Shown here: positions 8,478 to 17,662 of the stretch, one piece after another
Numbering within the stretch: position 1 is the first letter of the stretch
How the letters are laid out: each line of letters begins with the position of its first letter
DNA from: JAJRXR01 sp041402005
Lineage (GTDB): Bacteria > Planctomycetota > Phycisphaerae > Phycisphaerales > UBA1924
Assembly: GCA_041402005.1 (NCBI GenBank)
Contig: JAWKTB010000002.1
Span: forward strand, 62,001-126,000
Length of the DNA stretch: 64,000 nucleotides
Direction: 5' to 3'
Program-made: the position numbers and the translations under genes
Notes under the pieces: generated by a model
What the model was told of the DNA's origin: nothing
Databases searched by the model: none
What the model saw: the letters and a program-made list of their open reading frames with translations, nothing else

Positions 8478-9567
8478 TCATTCCGGCCGTCAACAGCGCC
8501 CCCGCGTGCGCCCGCTCGTGATCAAGCAGCCACTGCTTCCGATCGATCCCGCCCCCATACCCGCAGAGTGAGCCGTCGGCGCGGATGACGCGGTGGCAGG
8601 GGATGATGATCGCGATGCGGTTGGCGCCGTTGGCGCGTCCGACGGCACGGGCCGCCCCCGGGCGACCCAGGTCGCGGGCCATCCGCGAGTAGCTGCACAC
8701 CTCGGCGTACGGGATCTCGAGGAGCCGGTCCCACGCCGCCCTCTCGAAGTCGGTCCCCTGGGGCGAGAGGGGGAGCGTGAACTGTTTGAGCTCCCCCGCG
8801 AAGTACGCCTCCAGCTCTTGCTCGGTCTGCGTGAGCACCGGGTGCTCGCCCGGCACGACGGGCAGGCCCGTCCGACGACGCACCGACTCAATCTGCGTCT
8901 CGATCGAACGCCGATCGACGAACTCGAGCAGGCACAGCCCCGCGTCGCTCGCGACCGCGAGCATCGGGCCCAGGGGCATGGTCATCCAGGCGGCGGTGAG
9001 GTGCTCGGCGTCCGCGGCGTCCGACGGGAGCACGCCGAAGAGCTTGGTGAACGCGTCGCGGAAGGCGCTCTCCGACGAGTACCCCGCGTCGAGGGCGGCG
9101 GCGGTCGCCGAGCCTCCCGCGCGCAGCGTCCGCATCGCCCCGCCCAGGCGCAGCGCCCGCTGGAACGCGCTGAACGACATCGCGTAGTGGCGCTTGAACT
9201 GGCGGCGGACGTGGTCGGGGTCGAGGCCGAGGTCCCGGATCTCCCGCTCGCGGATTGCCCGCTCGGGCGTCGCCCGGACGCTCGCGACCAGCTCGCGGAG
9301 CCATTCGGGGGCATCGCTGGGCGGGTCGAGGGGGCGGCAGACCTTGCAGGGGCGGTACCCCGCCAGCAGCGCCGCCTGGGCGGTCGGGACGAACTCGACG
9401 TTCTCGCGGTTGGGCGTGCGGGCGGTGCAGGTCGGGCGGCAGAAGATCCCGGTCGTGCGCACACACGTGAAGAACAGGCCCTCGAACGCGGGGTCTCGCC
9501 GACGGATCGCGTCGTAGAGCGTCCGGGCGTCGGCGGGCAGCGTCACGCGCTCGGGCATCGTCTCCAT
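8464..9567 (-). CDS. ada: Ada: methylphosphotriester/O6-methylguanine-DNA methyltransferase and regulator
   Basis: The 367-residue protein has the full Ada layout. The N-terminal zinc domain has cysteines at 43, 47, 74 and 77, in FCRPTC and CKVC, matching the four zinc-binding residues of E. coli Ada. An AraC-type helix-turn-helix region follows (about 90-180). The C-terminal methyltransferase domain carries the suicide cysteine in IIPCHRV. It repairs alkylated DNA and, once methylated, activates an adaptive response. It is convergent with gltX. Its C-terminus and TAG stop come from the repeat element, so the last few residues are not ancestral. Confidence 0.95.
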   Translation of the reverse strand: METMPERVTLPADARTLYDAIRRRDPAFEGLFFTCVRTTGIFCRPTCTARTPNRENVEFVPTAQAALLAGYRPCKVCRPLDPPSDAPEWLRELVASVRATPERAIREREIRDLGLDPDHVRRQFKRHYAMSFSAFQRALRLGGAMRTLRAGGSATAAALDAGYSSESAFRDAFTKLFGVLPSDAADAEHLTAAWMTMPLGPMLAVASDAGLCLLEFVDRRSIETQIESVRRRTGLPVVPGEHPVLTQTEQELEAYFAGELKQFTLPLSPQGTDFERAAWDRLLEIPYAEVCSYSRMARDLGRPGAARAVGRANGANRIAIIIPCHRVIRADGSLCGYGGGIDRKQWLLDHERAHAGALLTAGMKMAK

Positions 9568-9677
9568 GCGTCAGAGGCTAGCGAGCGCCCGGGCGAACGC
9601 CACCGGAAACCCGGCGCGGTCCTCGGATCGTGACGCCCCTCCGCCCGAGGCGGATCGGGCCGCCATAATCAGGCCTC

Positions 9678-11414
9678 ATGCCCGACCGCCACTTCATCCA
9701 GCAGATCATCGACAAGGACATCGCCACGGGGAAGTGGGGGGCCCCGGGCGATCGTTCGGTCGTCAAGACACGCTTTCCCCCGGAGCCCAACGGGTTCCTC
9801 CACATCGGGCACGCGAAGGCGATCACGCTCTCGCACGGCATCGCCGCCGAGTTCGGCGGGACGTTCAACCTCCGCTTCGACGACACCAACCCGGTCAAGG
9901 AGGAGGACCGGTACGTTCAGTCCATCGTGGACAACGTCCGCTGGCTGGGCGCCACATGGGACGGCGCCCGCGACGACGACCCGATGGCAGGCGTCAAGTT
10001 CGCCTCCGACTACTTCGAGCGGATGTACGAGCACGCGCGCGAGCTGATCCGCAAGGGTCTGGCCTACGTGGACGACCAGACGCCCGAGCAGATCCGCGCG
10101 ACCCGCGGCACGCCGACCGAGCCCGGCACACCCAGCCCCTGGCGCGACCGTCCGCCGCAAGAAAGCCTCGACCTCTTCGAGCGCATGAAGAACGGCGAGT
10201 TCCCCGATGGGTCCAAGGTCCTGCGCGCCAAAATCGACATGGCCTCGCCCAACTTCAACCTGCGCGATCCGGTCCTGTACCGCGTGCTGCACGCCCACCA
10301 CCACCGCACGGGCGACCGATGGAAGATCTACCCCATGTACGACTGGGCCCACGGGCTTGAGGACTCGTACGAGGGGATCACGCATTCCTTATGCACACTC
10401 GAGTTCGAGAACCACAGACCGCTGTACGACTGGCTCCTCGAGCATCTCGACGGCGTGCACCGGCCCCAGCAGATCGAGTTCGCCCGCTGGGCGCCGACGT
10501 ACATGATCACGTCGAAGCGCAACCTCAAGCAGCTCGTCGATGAGGGGCACGTGTCGGGGTGGGACGACCCGCGGATGCCGACGGTCTCGGGGTTGCGCCG
10601 CCGGGGGTACACGGCGGACGCCATCCGGACGTTCTGCGAGGAGGGCGGGGTCACCAAGTTCAACGCGAAGATCGACGTGACGCGCCTCGAGAACGCCCTG
10701 CGCGACCACCTGAACAAGACCGCCCCGCGGCGCATGGCGGTGCTGCGCCCCCTCAAGGTCACGATCACGAACTGGGGCGAGCATGGCGAGGCGACCCGCG
10801 TCGAGGAGATGGACGCCGTCAACAACCCCGAGGACGAGTCCGCGGGCGCGCGCAAGGTCCCCTTCACCGGCACGCTCTACATCGAGCAAGACGACTTCGT
10901 CGAGGAGGCGCCCAACAAGAAGTGGTTCCGCCTCGCGATCGGCAAGGAGGTCCGCCTCCGCTACGGGTACTGGATCGCCTGCCACGGCGTCGTCAAGAAC
11001 GACGCCGGCGAGGTCGTCGAGGTCCTGTGCACCTACGACCCGCTGACCCGGGGGGGCGAGTCGCCCCCGCCCGACGCCGACGGGAACGTCCGCAAGGTCA
11101 AGGGCACGATCCACTGGGTCAGCGCCGACCAGTGCGTCGAGGGCGAGGTCCGCCTGTTCGACCGCCTCTACACCGTCGAGCAGCCGGGCAAGGCGACCGG
11201 CAACCACCTCGACGACCTGAACCCGGACTCCCTGGAGATCGTCCGGGGCGCCAAGCTCGAGCGCTCGCTCGCGGACGCCTCGCCGAGCGACCGCTTCCAG
11301 TTCGAGCGCCTCGGGTACTTCTTCGTGGATCCCGACTCGACGCCGGGCGCCCCGGTCTTCAACCGGGCGGTGACCCTGAAGGACTCCTGGGCGAAGATCG
11401 CGGAGAAGGAATGA
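9678..11414 (+). CDS. glnS: glutamine--tRNA ligase
   Basis: This 578-residue class I synthetase has PPEPNGFLHIGHAKA, with HIGH at 42-45, then the GlnRS-type NLRFDDTNP. ITSKR at about 277-281 is in place of KMSKS, as is usual in GlnRS. The C-terminal anticodon-binding beta-barrel region (KVTITNWGE, CTYDP, KVKGTIHWV) is also typical. It joins glutamine to tRNA-Gln directly. A dedicated GlnRS here suggests that the neighbouring gltX is discriminating for tRNA-Glu, although this is inference. The stop overlaps the start of the following unknown gene by 4 nt. Confidence 0.96.
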   Translation: MPDRHFIQQIIDKDIATGKWGAPGDRSVVKTRFPPEPNGFLHIGHAKAITLSHGIAAEFGGTFNLRFDDTNPVKEEDRYVQSIVDNVRWLGATWDGARDDDPMAGVKFASDYFERMYEHARELIRKGLAYVDDQTPEQIRATRGTPTEPGTPSPWRDRPPQESLDLFERMKNGEFPDGSKVLRAKIDMASPNFNLRDPVLYRVLHAHHHRTGDRWKIYPMYDWAHGLEDSYEGITHSLCTLEFENHRPLYDWLLEHLDGVHRPQQIEFARWAPTYMITSKRNLKQLVDEGHVSGWDDPRMPTVSGLRRRGYTADAIRTFCEEGGVTKFNAKIDVTRLENALRDHLNKTAPRRMAVLRPLKVTITNWGEHGEATRVEEMDAVNNPEDESAGARKVPFTGTLYIEQDDFVEEAPNKKWFRLAIGKEVRLRYGYWIACHGVVKNDAGEVVEVLCTYDPLTRGGESPPPDADGNVRKVKGTIHWVSADQCVEGEVRLFDRLYTVEQPGKATGNHLDDLNPDSLEIVRGAKLERSLADASPSDRFQFERLGYFFVDPDSTPGAPVFNRAVTLKDSWAKIAEKE

Positions 11415-11902
11415 GCGGCGGCGCGTTCAGCCCCGGACGCCCGTTCACGCCCCGCCCGGTCCGTGCCGGGGCGACGATCGAGTGTGGTGGCTGGCGCCTG
11501 AAGCTGTACACAATCACCGTGCCGGGCGAGACCCTGGACGAGGCGGCGTACGAACCCGGGATGGCGCTCGCCCTCGCGTCGCTGCCCTCGCCCGCGGTCA
11601 CGACGCGCCGCCCGGGCGTCGGCTTCGTCATCCGCCACCAGGGTCTCGATGCGCGGGGCGGGCGCATCCCCTACCTCGTGCTCTGCTGGTGGGACAACGC
11701 GAACGAGCTGTTCACCGAGACGTTCATCCAGGGTGAGGGCGGGGGGCGGGATGGGTGGTTCGACGCCCGCGGGCGCGGCTCGCCCTGTGTCTGGGACCTC
11801 GAGGTCATCTGGCACGAGCGTCAGGCGTACGTACGTCACGTGCTCGCCGCCGACGGCGCCGGGCTCGACGCCTACCTGGATGACACCTTCGAGGTGGCGT
11901 GA
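11411..11902 (+). CDS. unknown protein translationally coupled to glnS
   Basis: This 163-residue protein starts at the ATG in the ATGA overlap with the glnS stop. It is predicted to be soluble, without a signal peptide. The sequence is rich in aromatic residues and looks folded: GGWRLKLYTITVPGE near residue 25, GVGFVIRHQG, LVLCWWDNANELF, and CVWDLEVIWHERQAYV near the C-terminus. No family is recognised and no catalytic motif is obvious. The coupling with glnS may only reflect dense packing. It ends 13 nt from the convergent membrane protein gene. Confidence 0.75.
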   Translation: MSGGAFSPGRPFTPRPVRAGATIECGGWRLKLYTITVPGETLDEAAYEPGMALALASLPSPAVTTRRPGVGFVIRHQGLDARGGRIPYLVLCWWDNANELFTETFIQGEGGGRDGWFDARGRGSPCVWDLEVIWHERQAYVRHVLAADGAGLDAYLDDTFEVA

Positions 11903-11915
11903 TCGGCGGGGGTCT

Positions 11916-12350
11916 TCACCCGCCGCTGTCCGCCTCGGCGGCCTTGATCATCAGGTCGTCTGGCGGCAGCGGGTTGTGGGGGACCACACGTCTGCCGCAA
12001 TCGGGGCAGATCGTCTGGCCGCTCTCGCCCTTGTACTGGTTGAGCAGGACGTAGGTCGGCGTGAGCTTGGCGGTCCCGTCCTTGTTCCAGTAGCACGCCT
12101 CGGCGGCGTAGAGCGTCGCCTCGCCCGTCTTGGGGTTGGTGTAGGGGATCGGGGCGCCGGTGGGGAGGCGCATGTCCTCGAAGACCTCGCCGGTCTTGGC
12201 GTCGATCATCGTCCGCCGATCCGTCATCGCTTTCAGGGAGTCGTGGCTGAGCGCGGAGCGCGAGATCAGCCAGGCGCCAACGGCGAGGGCGCCGACCGCG
12301 AGGACGATCGCGCCGATCTGTTTGATGTTCTTGCGTGGTCCCTCGGGCAT
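11916..12350 (-). CDS. small membrane protein with a CPDCG motif
   Basis: The 144-residue protein has one N-terminal transmembrane helix (about 10-30, IGAIVLAVGALAVGAWLI). An exported or periplasmic domain follows, containing a lone cysteine (ACYWNKDG) and CPDCGRRVVPHN. The CxxC pair with a nearby His suggests a zinc ribbon. It begins 7 nt after the stop of the pseudopilin gene, so the two form an operon, and it may work with that pilin-like system. The family is not recognised. Confidence 0.75.
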   Translation of the reverse strand: MPEGPRKNIKQIGAIVLAVGALAVGAWLISRSALSHDSLKAMTDRRTMIDAKTGEVFEDMRLPTGAPIPYTNPKTGEATLYAAEACYWNKDGTAKLTPTYVLLNQYKGESGQTICPDCGRRVVPHNPLPPDDLMIKAAEADSGG

Positions 12351-12357
12351 GTGGCTC

Positions 12358-13449
12358 TCAGGGGACGCGGTAGTGACCGTCCAGTTTGTCGGGGAACTCC
12401 GCTCGCGTCGAATCCCAGAAATCGCCGGGCGAGCGGAGTTCGGAGCCCGTCGGGAACCACATGTCGGGATTGGTCGCCTCGAGATCCGTCATGGTTTCCG
12501 CATGCCCGTCGAAGAAGGCGACGTTGCCGTATGCGTCGTCACCGAGGTCTCCCCGTCCGACCGACGTGAACTTGCGGTAGTGGCGGAAGCCGATCAAGCG
12601 CCAGTCGGTGCGGATCCCCAGCAGGAACGGGAGGGCGGGAGATTGCCGCAGGTGCTCGCCCGGGGCGAGGGAACGGTCGAGCTCCTTGCTTTTGTTGTAC
12701 CAGGGGCCGACACCGCCGAAGGCGCCGCCGAAGCTGGAAGCCAGGGACGGATCGTAATCTGGGGCAGTACCTTCGCCCGCGTACCGGTGTCCCTCGAAGA
12801 TCATGGCCTTCATGTAGGAGGGGCCGACGAGATCGGCGCGCGGGAAGTAGGACTTGCGATCATTGCTTTGGGGTCGAGTGCCGATCGGGTCCTGTTTCGT
12901 CGTCGAAGTGAACTGCGTGGACATGTTGTAGGGGATCATGGTCCCCTTGGTCCAGATACCGCCGGGGTTGGGAGCGCCACTCCAGACCGAGGATTCGAAG
13001 ACGTTCTCGGGGCACTGGAATGCTTCGAGCTCGTTGCGGTACCAGTCGAAGCGCCGGGCGCGGAAGACGTCGTACGCCTCGCCGGGCATGACCTTGACGT
13101 CCGATCCCGGCCCGGAGCCGGCCATTTGTTCCGCGAGCGGGCCCATCCAGTCGTAGCTCTGTATGGCGACGCCATTGAAGTAGGCGTTGGAGGGCATCCC
13201 GTCCCCGACGCCAGCCCACCCGCTCGTCTCGGGCGAGCCCATGATGTACTCCTTGTTGTCAAGGAAGTACGCCGAGCCGGCCAGCGCGAGCTGGCGCATG
13301 CTCGACTGGCAGACCACGTTGCGCGCCATCGCCCGCGCGCGCCCCAGCGACGGGAGCAAGATCCCGATCAGCAGCGCGATGATCGCAATGACCACCAGCA
13401 GCTCGATGAGCGTGAAGGCGCGTCTCTCGCCGGCGTCGGCCCTGGTCAT
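12358..13449 (-). CDS. prepilin-type N-terminal cleavage/methylation domain protein (pseudopilin-like)
   Basis: The 363-residue protein begins with a short basic leader and the pilin motif AFTLIELLVVIAIIALLIGI (about 11-30). The conserved Glu+5 is E16. The residue before the cleavage site is Ala rather than the usual Gly, which prepilin peptidases can accept less efficiently. The large C-terminal domain ends with NVAFFDGHAETM, resembling the H-x9-DG segment common in the many pseudopilins of planctomycetes. It probably assembles in, or is processed by, a type II secretion-like machine in the inner membrane. GAGGA lies 6-7 nt before the ATG. The downstream partner is the CPDCG membrane protein. 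Confidence 0.9.
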   Translation of the reverse strand: MTRADAGERRAFTLIELLVVIAIIALLIGILLPSLGRARAMARNVVCQSSMRQLALAGSAYFLDNKEYIMGSPETSGWAGVGDGMPSNAYFNGVAIQSYDWMGPLAEQMAGSGPGSDVKVMPGEAYDVFRARRFDWYRNELEAFQCPENVFESSVWSGAPNPGGIWTKGTMIPYNMSTQFTSTTKQDPIGTRPQSNDRKSYFPRADLVGPSYMKAMIFEGHRYAGEGTAPDYDPSLASSFGGAFGGVGPWYNKSKELDRSLAPGEHLRQSPALPFLLGIRTDWRLIGFRHYRKFTSVGRGDLGDDAYGNVAFFDGHAETMTDLEATNPDMWFPTGSELRSPGDFWDSTRAEFPDKLDGHYRVP

Positions 13450-13648
13450 GGCGGGTCCTCGTCTGGTCCTGAAGGGACAGGGGCCAATGGTACCGCGCCG
13501 CGCACGCCTCGGCGCCCGCTCACTTCCGGTGAAAAACCCGGGATGGCCTCAAAAACCCGCCTAGGCTCTCAGTCGGCGGGCCGGGGCGGGGCGTCCCGGA
13601 CGCCGAATCTTCCCGAGATTCCCGAGCCGCCCCGAGCGAGATCGGTCC

Positions 13649-14581
13649 ATGTCCCTGATCGTCACCGGCACCATCGGCATTGACACAGTCTTCACGCCCG
13701 ACGGGCAACGCCGCGAGGGAGTCCTGGGCGGATCGTGCGCCTACTTCGCCGCCGCCGCCAGCCACTACGGACCCGTCCGCCTCGTCGCCTGCGTCGGGGA
13801 CGACTTCCCCGACGAGCACCGCGACACGCTCGCCTCGTTCAAGAACATCGACGCCTCGGGGCTCGAGACGCGCTCGGGATCCAAGACCTTCCGCTGGTCG
13901 GGCAAGTACCTGGACAACATGGACCATCGCGAGACGCTCTCGACGGACCTGAACGTGCTCGCCGAGGCGCCTCCCAAGGTGCCCACGCACTTCCGCGACT
14001 CCGAGTTCGTCTTCCTCGCCAACTCGCACCCGGCGGTCCAGATGGACATGCTCAGTCAGTTGGCGAGCGCCAAGCTCGTCGTCGCGGACACGATGGACCT
14101 CTGGATCGACACGGCCCGCGACGATCTCGAAAAGCTCCTCGCCCAGGTCCACGGCCTGGTGCTCAACTACGACGAGGCCGAGCTGTTCACGGGCAAGAAG
14201 AACACAGTCGCCGCCGGCAAGCACATGCTCGAGCACGGCCCGCGGTTCGTCGTCGTCAAGAAGGGCGAGCACGGCGCCATCCTCGTCCACCGCGACGGGA
14301 TCGCCGCCCTGCCCGCGTATCCCGCCGAGGAGGTCGTGGACCCGACGGGCGCGGGCGACACCTTCGCGGGCGGCATGATGGGGTACCTCGCCCGCGAAGC
14401 CGCGGCGGGGCGCGTCAAGGATCCCGGAGACTACGACACCATCCGGCGCGCCATGGCGCACGGCACGATCATCGCCAGCTTCACCATCGAGACCTTCAGC
14501 CTCGAACGACTCCAGAGCCTGCACCGCGAGACGATCGACGCCCGGTACAACGAGTTCGCGTCGATGGTCCACCTCCGCTAG
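13649..14581 (+). CDS. PfkB-family carbohydrate/nucleoside kinase
   Basis: This 310-residue ribokinase-like protein has the N-terminal GGSCAYFAAAASHYG segment and the C-terminal PfkB signature DPTGAGDTFAGG (about 231-242), which contains the catalytic Asp and the anion hole. NYDEAELFTG matches the N-E-E-like region. It phosphorylates a sugar, nucleoside or related alcohol with ATP, but motifs do not show which. It is followed after 7 nt by a methyltransferase-like gene on the same strand, probably in one transcript. It is divergent from the pseudopilin gene across about 200 nt. Confidence 0.92.
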   Translation: MSLIVTGTIGIDTVFTPDGQRREGVLGGSCAYFAAAASHYGPVRLVACVGDDFPDEHRDTLASFKNIDASGLETRSGSKTFRWSGKYLDNMDHRETLSTDLNVLAEAPPKVPTHFRDSEFVFLANSHPAVQMDMLSQLASAKLVVADTMDLWIDTARDDLEKLLAQVHGLVLNYDEAELFTGKKNTVAAGKHMLEHGPRFVVVKKGEHGAILVHRDGIAALPAYPAEEVVDPTGAGDTFAGGMMGYLAREAAAGRVKDPGDYDTIRRAMAHGTIIASFTIETFSLERLQSLHRETIDARYNEFASMVHLR

Positions 14582-14588
14582 GCGCCCC

Positions 14589-15299
14589 ATGGGCCCGCCC
14601 ACCCCGAAAGACCCCGCCCACGACCCTCCCCCCGAGTACCTGCGCCCCTACAGCGAGGCGGTCGGGCGGCACGGCCCGTGCTTCGAGGCCCTCCTCTGGA
14701 ACGCCCCCGAGACCCAGCGACGACGCTTCAAGGCGATCGTCCAGATGGCGCCCCTCGCCGACCGCGTCGTTGCGGACATGGGGAGCGGGCGGGCCGACCT
14801 GGCCGCGTACCTGCGCGAGCGCGACGTCGCGTACACGCACTACGTCGGCGTCGAGGGCGTCAAGGAACTGCTCGACGCCTCGCGCGAGCGGGTGATCGCG
14901 GACAAGCTTCCCGCCTGCGAGTTCCTCCCCCTCGACTTCGTCGCCGACAAGGGCGTGTTCGAGACGCTCGTGCGAGATCACGGCGTGCAGGTCTTCGTCT
15001 TCTCTGGCTCCCTGAACACGCTGAAGCAGAAGGACGCCGAGCGCGTGCTCGACAGGGCATGGGACGCGGTCGCCAGCGTCCCGGGCGGCGTGCTCGTGTT
15101 CAACTTCCTGTCCGACGAGGGCAAGGGGCGAGACCGGGTCGAGGTCGGCCCGGCGCGCCGGTTCGAGACCGTTCGTATGGTCGAGCGAGCGCTGGCAAGG
15201 ACGTCCCGCCTGCGGGTGCGCACCGATTACCTCGACGGGCACGACGCGACGATCGCGATGTTCGCACCGCGCTCGATCGAGGCTCAGCCCGGGGCGTGA
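14589..15299 (+). CDS. SAM-dependent methyltransferase-like protein
   Basis: The 236-residue protein has a Rossmann-type motif I (VVADMGSGRADLAAYL, about 58-73), followed by YVGVEGVKELLDASRER, which fits motif post-I with an acidic residue for SAM ribose. A hydrophobic strand VQVFVFSGSLNTL and GGVLVFNFLSDEG resemble later strands of a class I methyltransferase. The target is unknown. It probably shares a transcript with the PfkB kinase. The stop is 7 nt from the stop of the convergent Deg-like protease. Confidence 0.75.
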   Translation: MGPPTPKDPAHDPPPEYLRPYSEAVGRHGPCFEALLWNAPETQRRRFKAIVQMAPLADRVVADMGSGRADLAAYLRERDVAYTHYVGVEGVKELLDASRERVIADKLPACEFLPLDFVADKGVFETLVRDHGVQVFVFSGSLNTLKQKDAERVLDRAWDAVASVPGGVLVFNFLSDEGKGRDRVEVGPARRFETVRMVERALARTSRLRVRTDYLDGHDATIAMFAPRSIEAQPGA

Positions 15300-15306
15300 G
15301 CGGGGC

Positions 15307-16839
15307 TCAGTCCTTACCTTCCCAGATCGGCTCGAGCGCGGGCGACATCCGCCGGCGGATCGAGTTGTCCTCCAGGATCTCCTCTGTGGAATCCTCGATC
15401 TCCTGGCGGTCGAAGACCAGGATCTCCTGCGTGTTGTCGTAGAACTCGAAGGTGACGTAATCGTCCTTGAGGTCTCGCAGCGTCTCGACGAGGTGGGCCA
15501 GGTTCTTGATCTTCACGCCGTTGACGCTCTTGAGCGTCGGGAAGTAGCTGATCTCGTACCCCTTCGACACGGGGTGGGGCAGCAGCGAGCCCGGCACGAT
15601 CACGAGCTGCTCGTCGTCGAAGTCCTTCGTGTCCCCGATGCGCTCGGCGATCGGGCTCTTCTTCAGGGCGAGGAAGCCCGTGTTGAGCGCCCGGAAGTGC
15701 TCGATGTACGCCGGCGTGAAGACCAGCGGGCCGTAGATGAAATAGTCGGGGTCGGCGTCGGCCAGGAAGTCCATCACGGAGTCGTCCGACTCGGAGACGT
15801 GGAGCTTGACGGGCACGCGCTCGCCCTCGCGGACGACTTCGCCCGGCACGACCCCGTCCTCGGCCAGGTCGGGGATCAGCGATTGCCACGCGAGGCGAAG
15901 GTCCGGGCGGAGCGTGACGAGCCCGGCGTTGTCGACGTCGTAGTCGCCCACGCGGACGAGAATGTCCCACCGCTTCAGGTCGGAGTCCTCGCCGAAGGTC
16001 TCGTTGACGACCAGCCCGTGGACGCTCTCGTCCACGCCCAGTTTCTCACGCAGGGCGGGGTTCTCGAGGGTCTGGAAGGAGTCGAAGTTGCGTGGCGGGC
16101 CCTCGTACCGCCCGTCGGCGACGTCGTCGAGGAACCGCTCGACCTCCTCGGTCGGGATGACGAAGCCGATGTTCTCGCCCTCGGGCATGTGGCTGAAGAC
16201 GACGCCGATCACCTTGTCGCCCGCGAGGGCGGGCCCGCCCGAGTTGCCCGGGTTGAGGGCGGCGTCGACCTGGATGCGCACGCCGGCGGCGTCGTTGTAG
16301 TACGCCGAGTACTCGACCCGCGACACCACGCCCTCGGTCACCGAGAGCTGCTCGCCCCCCATCGGGTACCCGTACACCTTCACCATCTCTCCCGCCTCGG
16401 GCAGCGCGTCCTCGAGGGGCAGCGCCGGGTGGTTCGCGAAGAACTTCTCGCGGTCGCTCTCCCTCGAGAGCTGCAGCACCGCCAGGTCGATCCCTGTCGC
16501 GATCGCGACGACCTCCGCCCGGAGCTTGTCCGAGCTGCGGGGCGGCTGCACGAAGATCTGGCTCGCGTTCGCGACCACGTGCGCATTGGTCAGAATCCGG
16601 TCGCCGACGATGACGAAGCCGGTGCCCGTGACGTCCTGGGGAGGCGTCTTGGTCCAGGGGCGGACGAGGTCCGGGCGGCGGATGGTGGAGAAGATCTTGA
16701 CCGCCGCATCGCGTGGGTTGACCCCGCCTGGCGTGACGACGGGCGTCTCGTCCGCGTCATTCTGGGCAAGCGCGGGCTGGGCCCCGAGCGTGAGGCCGGC
16801 GAGCAGGGCGAGCGAGCAGATCAGATGAGACAGACGCAT
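15307..16839 (-). CDS. Deg/HtrA-like exported serine protease
   Basis: The start at 16839 has AAAGGAG 5 nt upstream and gives a signal peptide (about 1-25, ending ALAQ). The trypsin-like domain has the triad H87 (TNAHVV), D118 (GIDLAVL) and S200 (NPGNSGGP). The C-terminal half (about 250-510) resembles the PDZ and extension region of DEG9/DegP2-like plant and bacterial proteases, with GLVVNETFGEDSDL and VNGVKIKNLAHLVE. It should degrade or sense damaged proteins in the periplasm. The 510-residue length fits this subgroup better than classic DegP. Confidence 0.92.
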   Translation of the reverse strand: MRLSHLICSLALLAGLTLGAQPALAQNDADETPVVTPGGVNPRDAAVKIFSTIRRPDLVRPWTKTPPQDVTGTGFVIVGDRILTNAHVVANASQIFVQPPRSSDKLRAEVVAIATGIDLAVLQLSRESDREKFFANHPALPLEDALPEAGEMVKVYGYPMGGEQLSVTEGVVSRVEYSAYYNDAAGVRIQVDAALNPGNSGGPALAGDKVIGVVFSHMPEGENIGFVIPTEEVERFLDDVADGRYEGPPRNFDSFQTLENPALREKLGVDESVHGLVVNETFGEDSDLKRWDILVRVGDYDVDNAGLVTLRPDLRLAWQSLIPDLAEDGVVPGEVVREGERVPVKLHVSESDDSVMDFLADADPDYFIYGPLVFTPAYIEHFRALNTGFLALKKSPIAERIGDTKDFDDEQLVIVPGSLLPHPVSKGYEISYFPTLKSVNGVKIKNLAHLVETLRDLKDDYVTFEFYDNTQEILVFDRQEIEDSTEEILEDNSIRRRMSPALEPIWEGKD

Positions 16840-16923
16840 CCGGACTCCTTTCGGTGCGGGGGAGACGGATGGTACCCGCCGCGGGGCGCCGGGCTGCCGC
16901 GATCCAGAGCTATCATCGCCGCC

Positions 16924-17661
16924 ATGGCACGCATCCTCGTTCTCCAGCACTCCTCCTTCGGCACGCCCGGTCGCCTGGGCATGACCCTCCGCGATCACGG
17001 CTTCAAGCTCGACATCCGACGCGTCGACCTGCCCATCGACCAGGGTGGCGACCCCCTCCCGCCCGACCTCGACGACGTCCACGGCGTCGTCTCCCTCGGC
17101 GGGCCCCAGAACACCGACCAGAATCTCCCCTGGCTCACCAAGGAGATGCAGCTCCTCGCCGACGCGCACGCGCGCGACCTGCCCGTCGTCGGCATCTGCC
17201 TCGGCGCCCAGCTCATCGCCAAGACGCTCGGAGGCAAGGTCACGCGCATGCCCAAGCCCGAGTGCGGCTTCACCAAGGTCCGCATCAATCCCGCCGGCCA
17301 GACCGAGACCATCCTCGCCGGCGTCCCCTGGGAGAGCTTCCAGTACCAGTCCCACGCCTGGGAGGTCAGCGAGCTGCCCAAGGGCGCCCAGCTGCTCGCG
17401 TCGTCGGAGACCTGCAAGGTCCAGTGCTTCCGCGCCGGCATGCGCACCTACGCCTTCCAGTTCCACTTCGAGGTAGACCAGCCGGGTATCGAGCGGATCG
17501 CGGGCGACGATCCCAAGATCCTCGAGGAGGCGTGCGTCAGCGAGACCCAGCTCGAGGAGCTGACCACCAAGCACTACCCCCGGTTCTCCCAGATCGCCGA
17601 CCGCCTGAGCGTGAACCTCGCGTCGTACGCCTTCCCCTTCTCCCAGCTGCTCGCCGTCTGA
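16924..17661 (+). CDS. class I glutamine amidotransferase (GuaA N-terminal type)
   Basis: This 245-residue stand-alone amidotransferase has the catalytic Cys in GICLGAQ (C92), and the His and Glu in FHFEV (H181, E183), completing the triad. It resembles GMP synthase glutaminase-like proteins, which either hydrolyse glutamine to feed ammonia to a partner or act as gamma-glutamyl hydrolases. No synthase partner is next to it. The DNA glycosylase gene begins 1 nt after its stop, so the two are co-transcribed. Confidence 0.9.
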   Translation: MARILVLQHSSFGTPGRLGMTLRDHGFKLDIRRVDLPIDQGGDPLPPDLDDVHGVVSLGGPQNTDQNLPWLTKEMQLLADAHARDLPVVGICLGAQLIAKTLGGKVTRMPKPECGFTKVRINPAGQTETILAGVPWESFQYQSHAWEVSELPKGAQLLASSETCKVQCFRAGMRTYAFQFHFEVDQPGIERIAGDDPKILEEACVSETQLEELTTKHYPRFSQIADRLSVNLASYAFPFSQLLAV

Positions 17662-17662
17662 C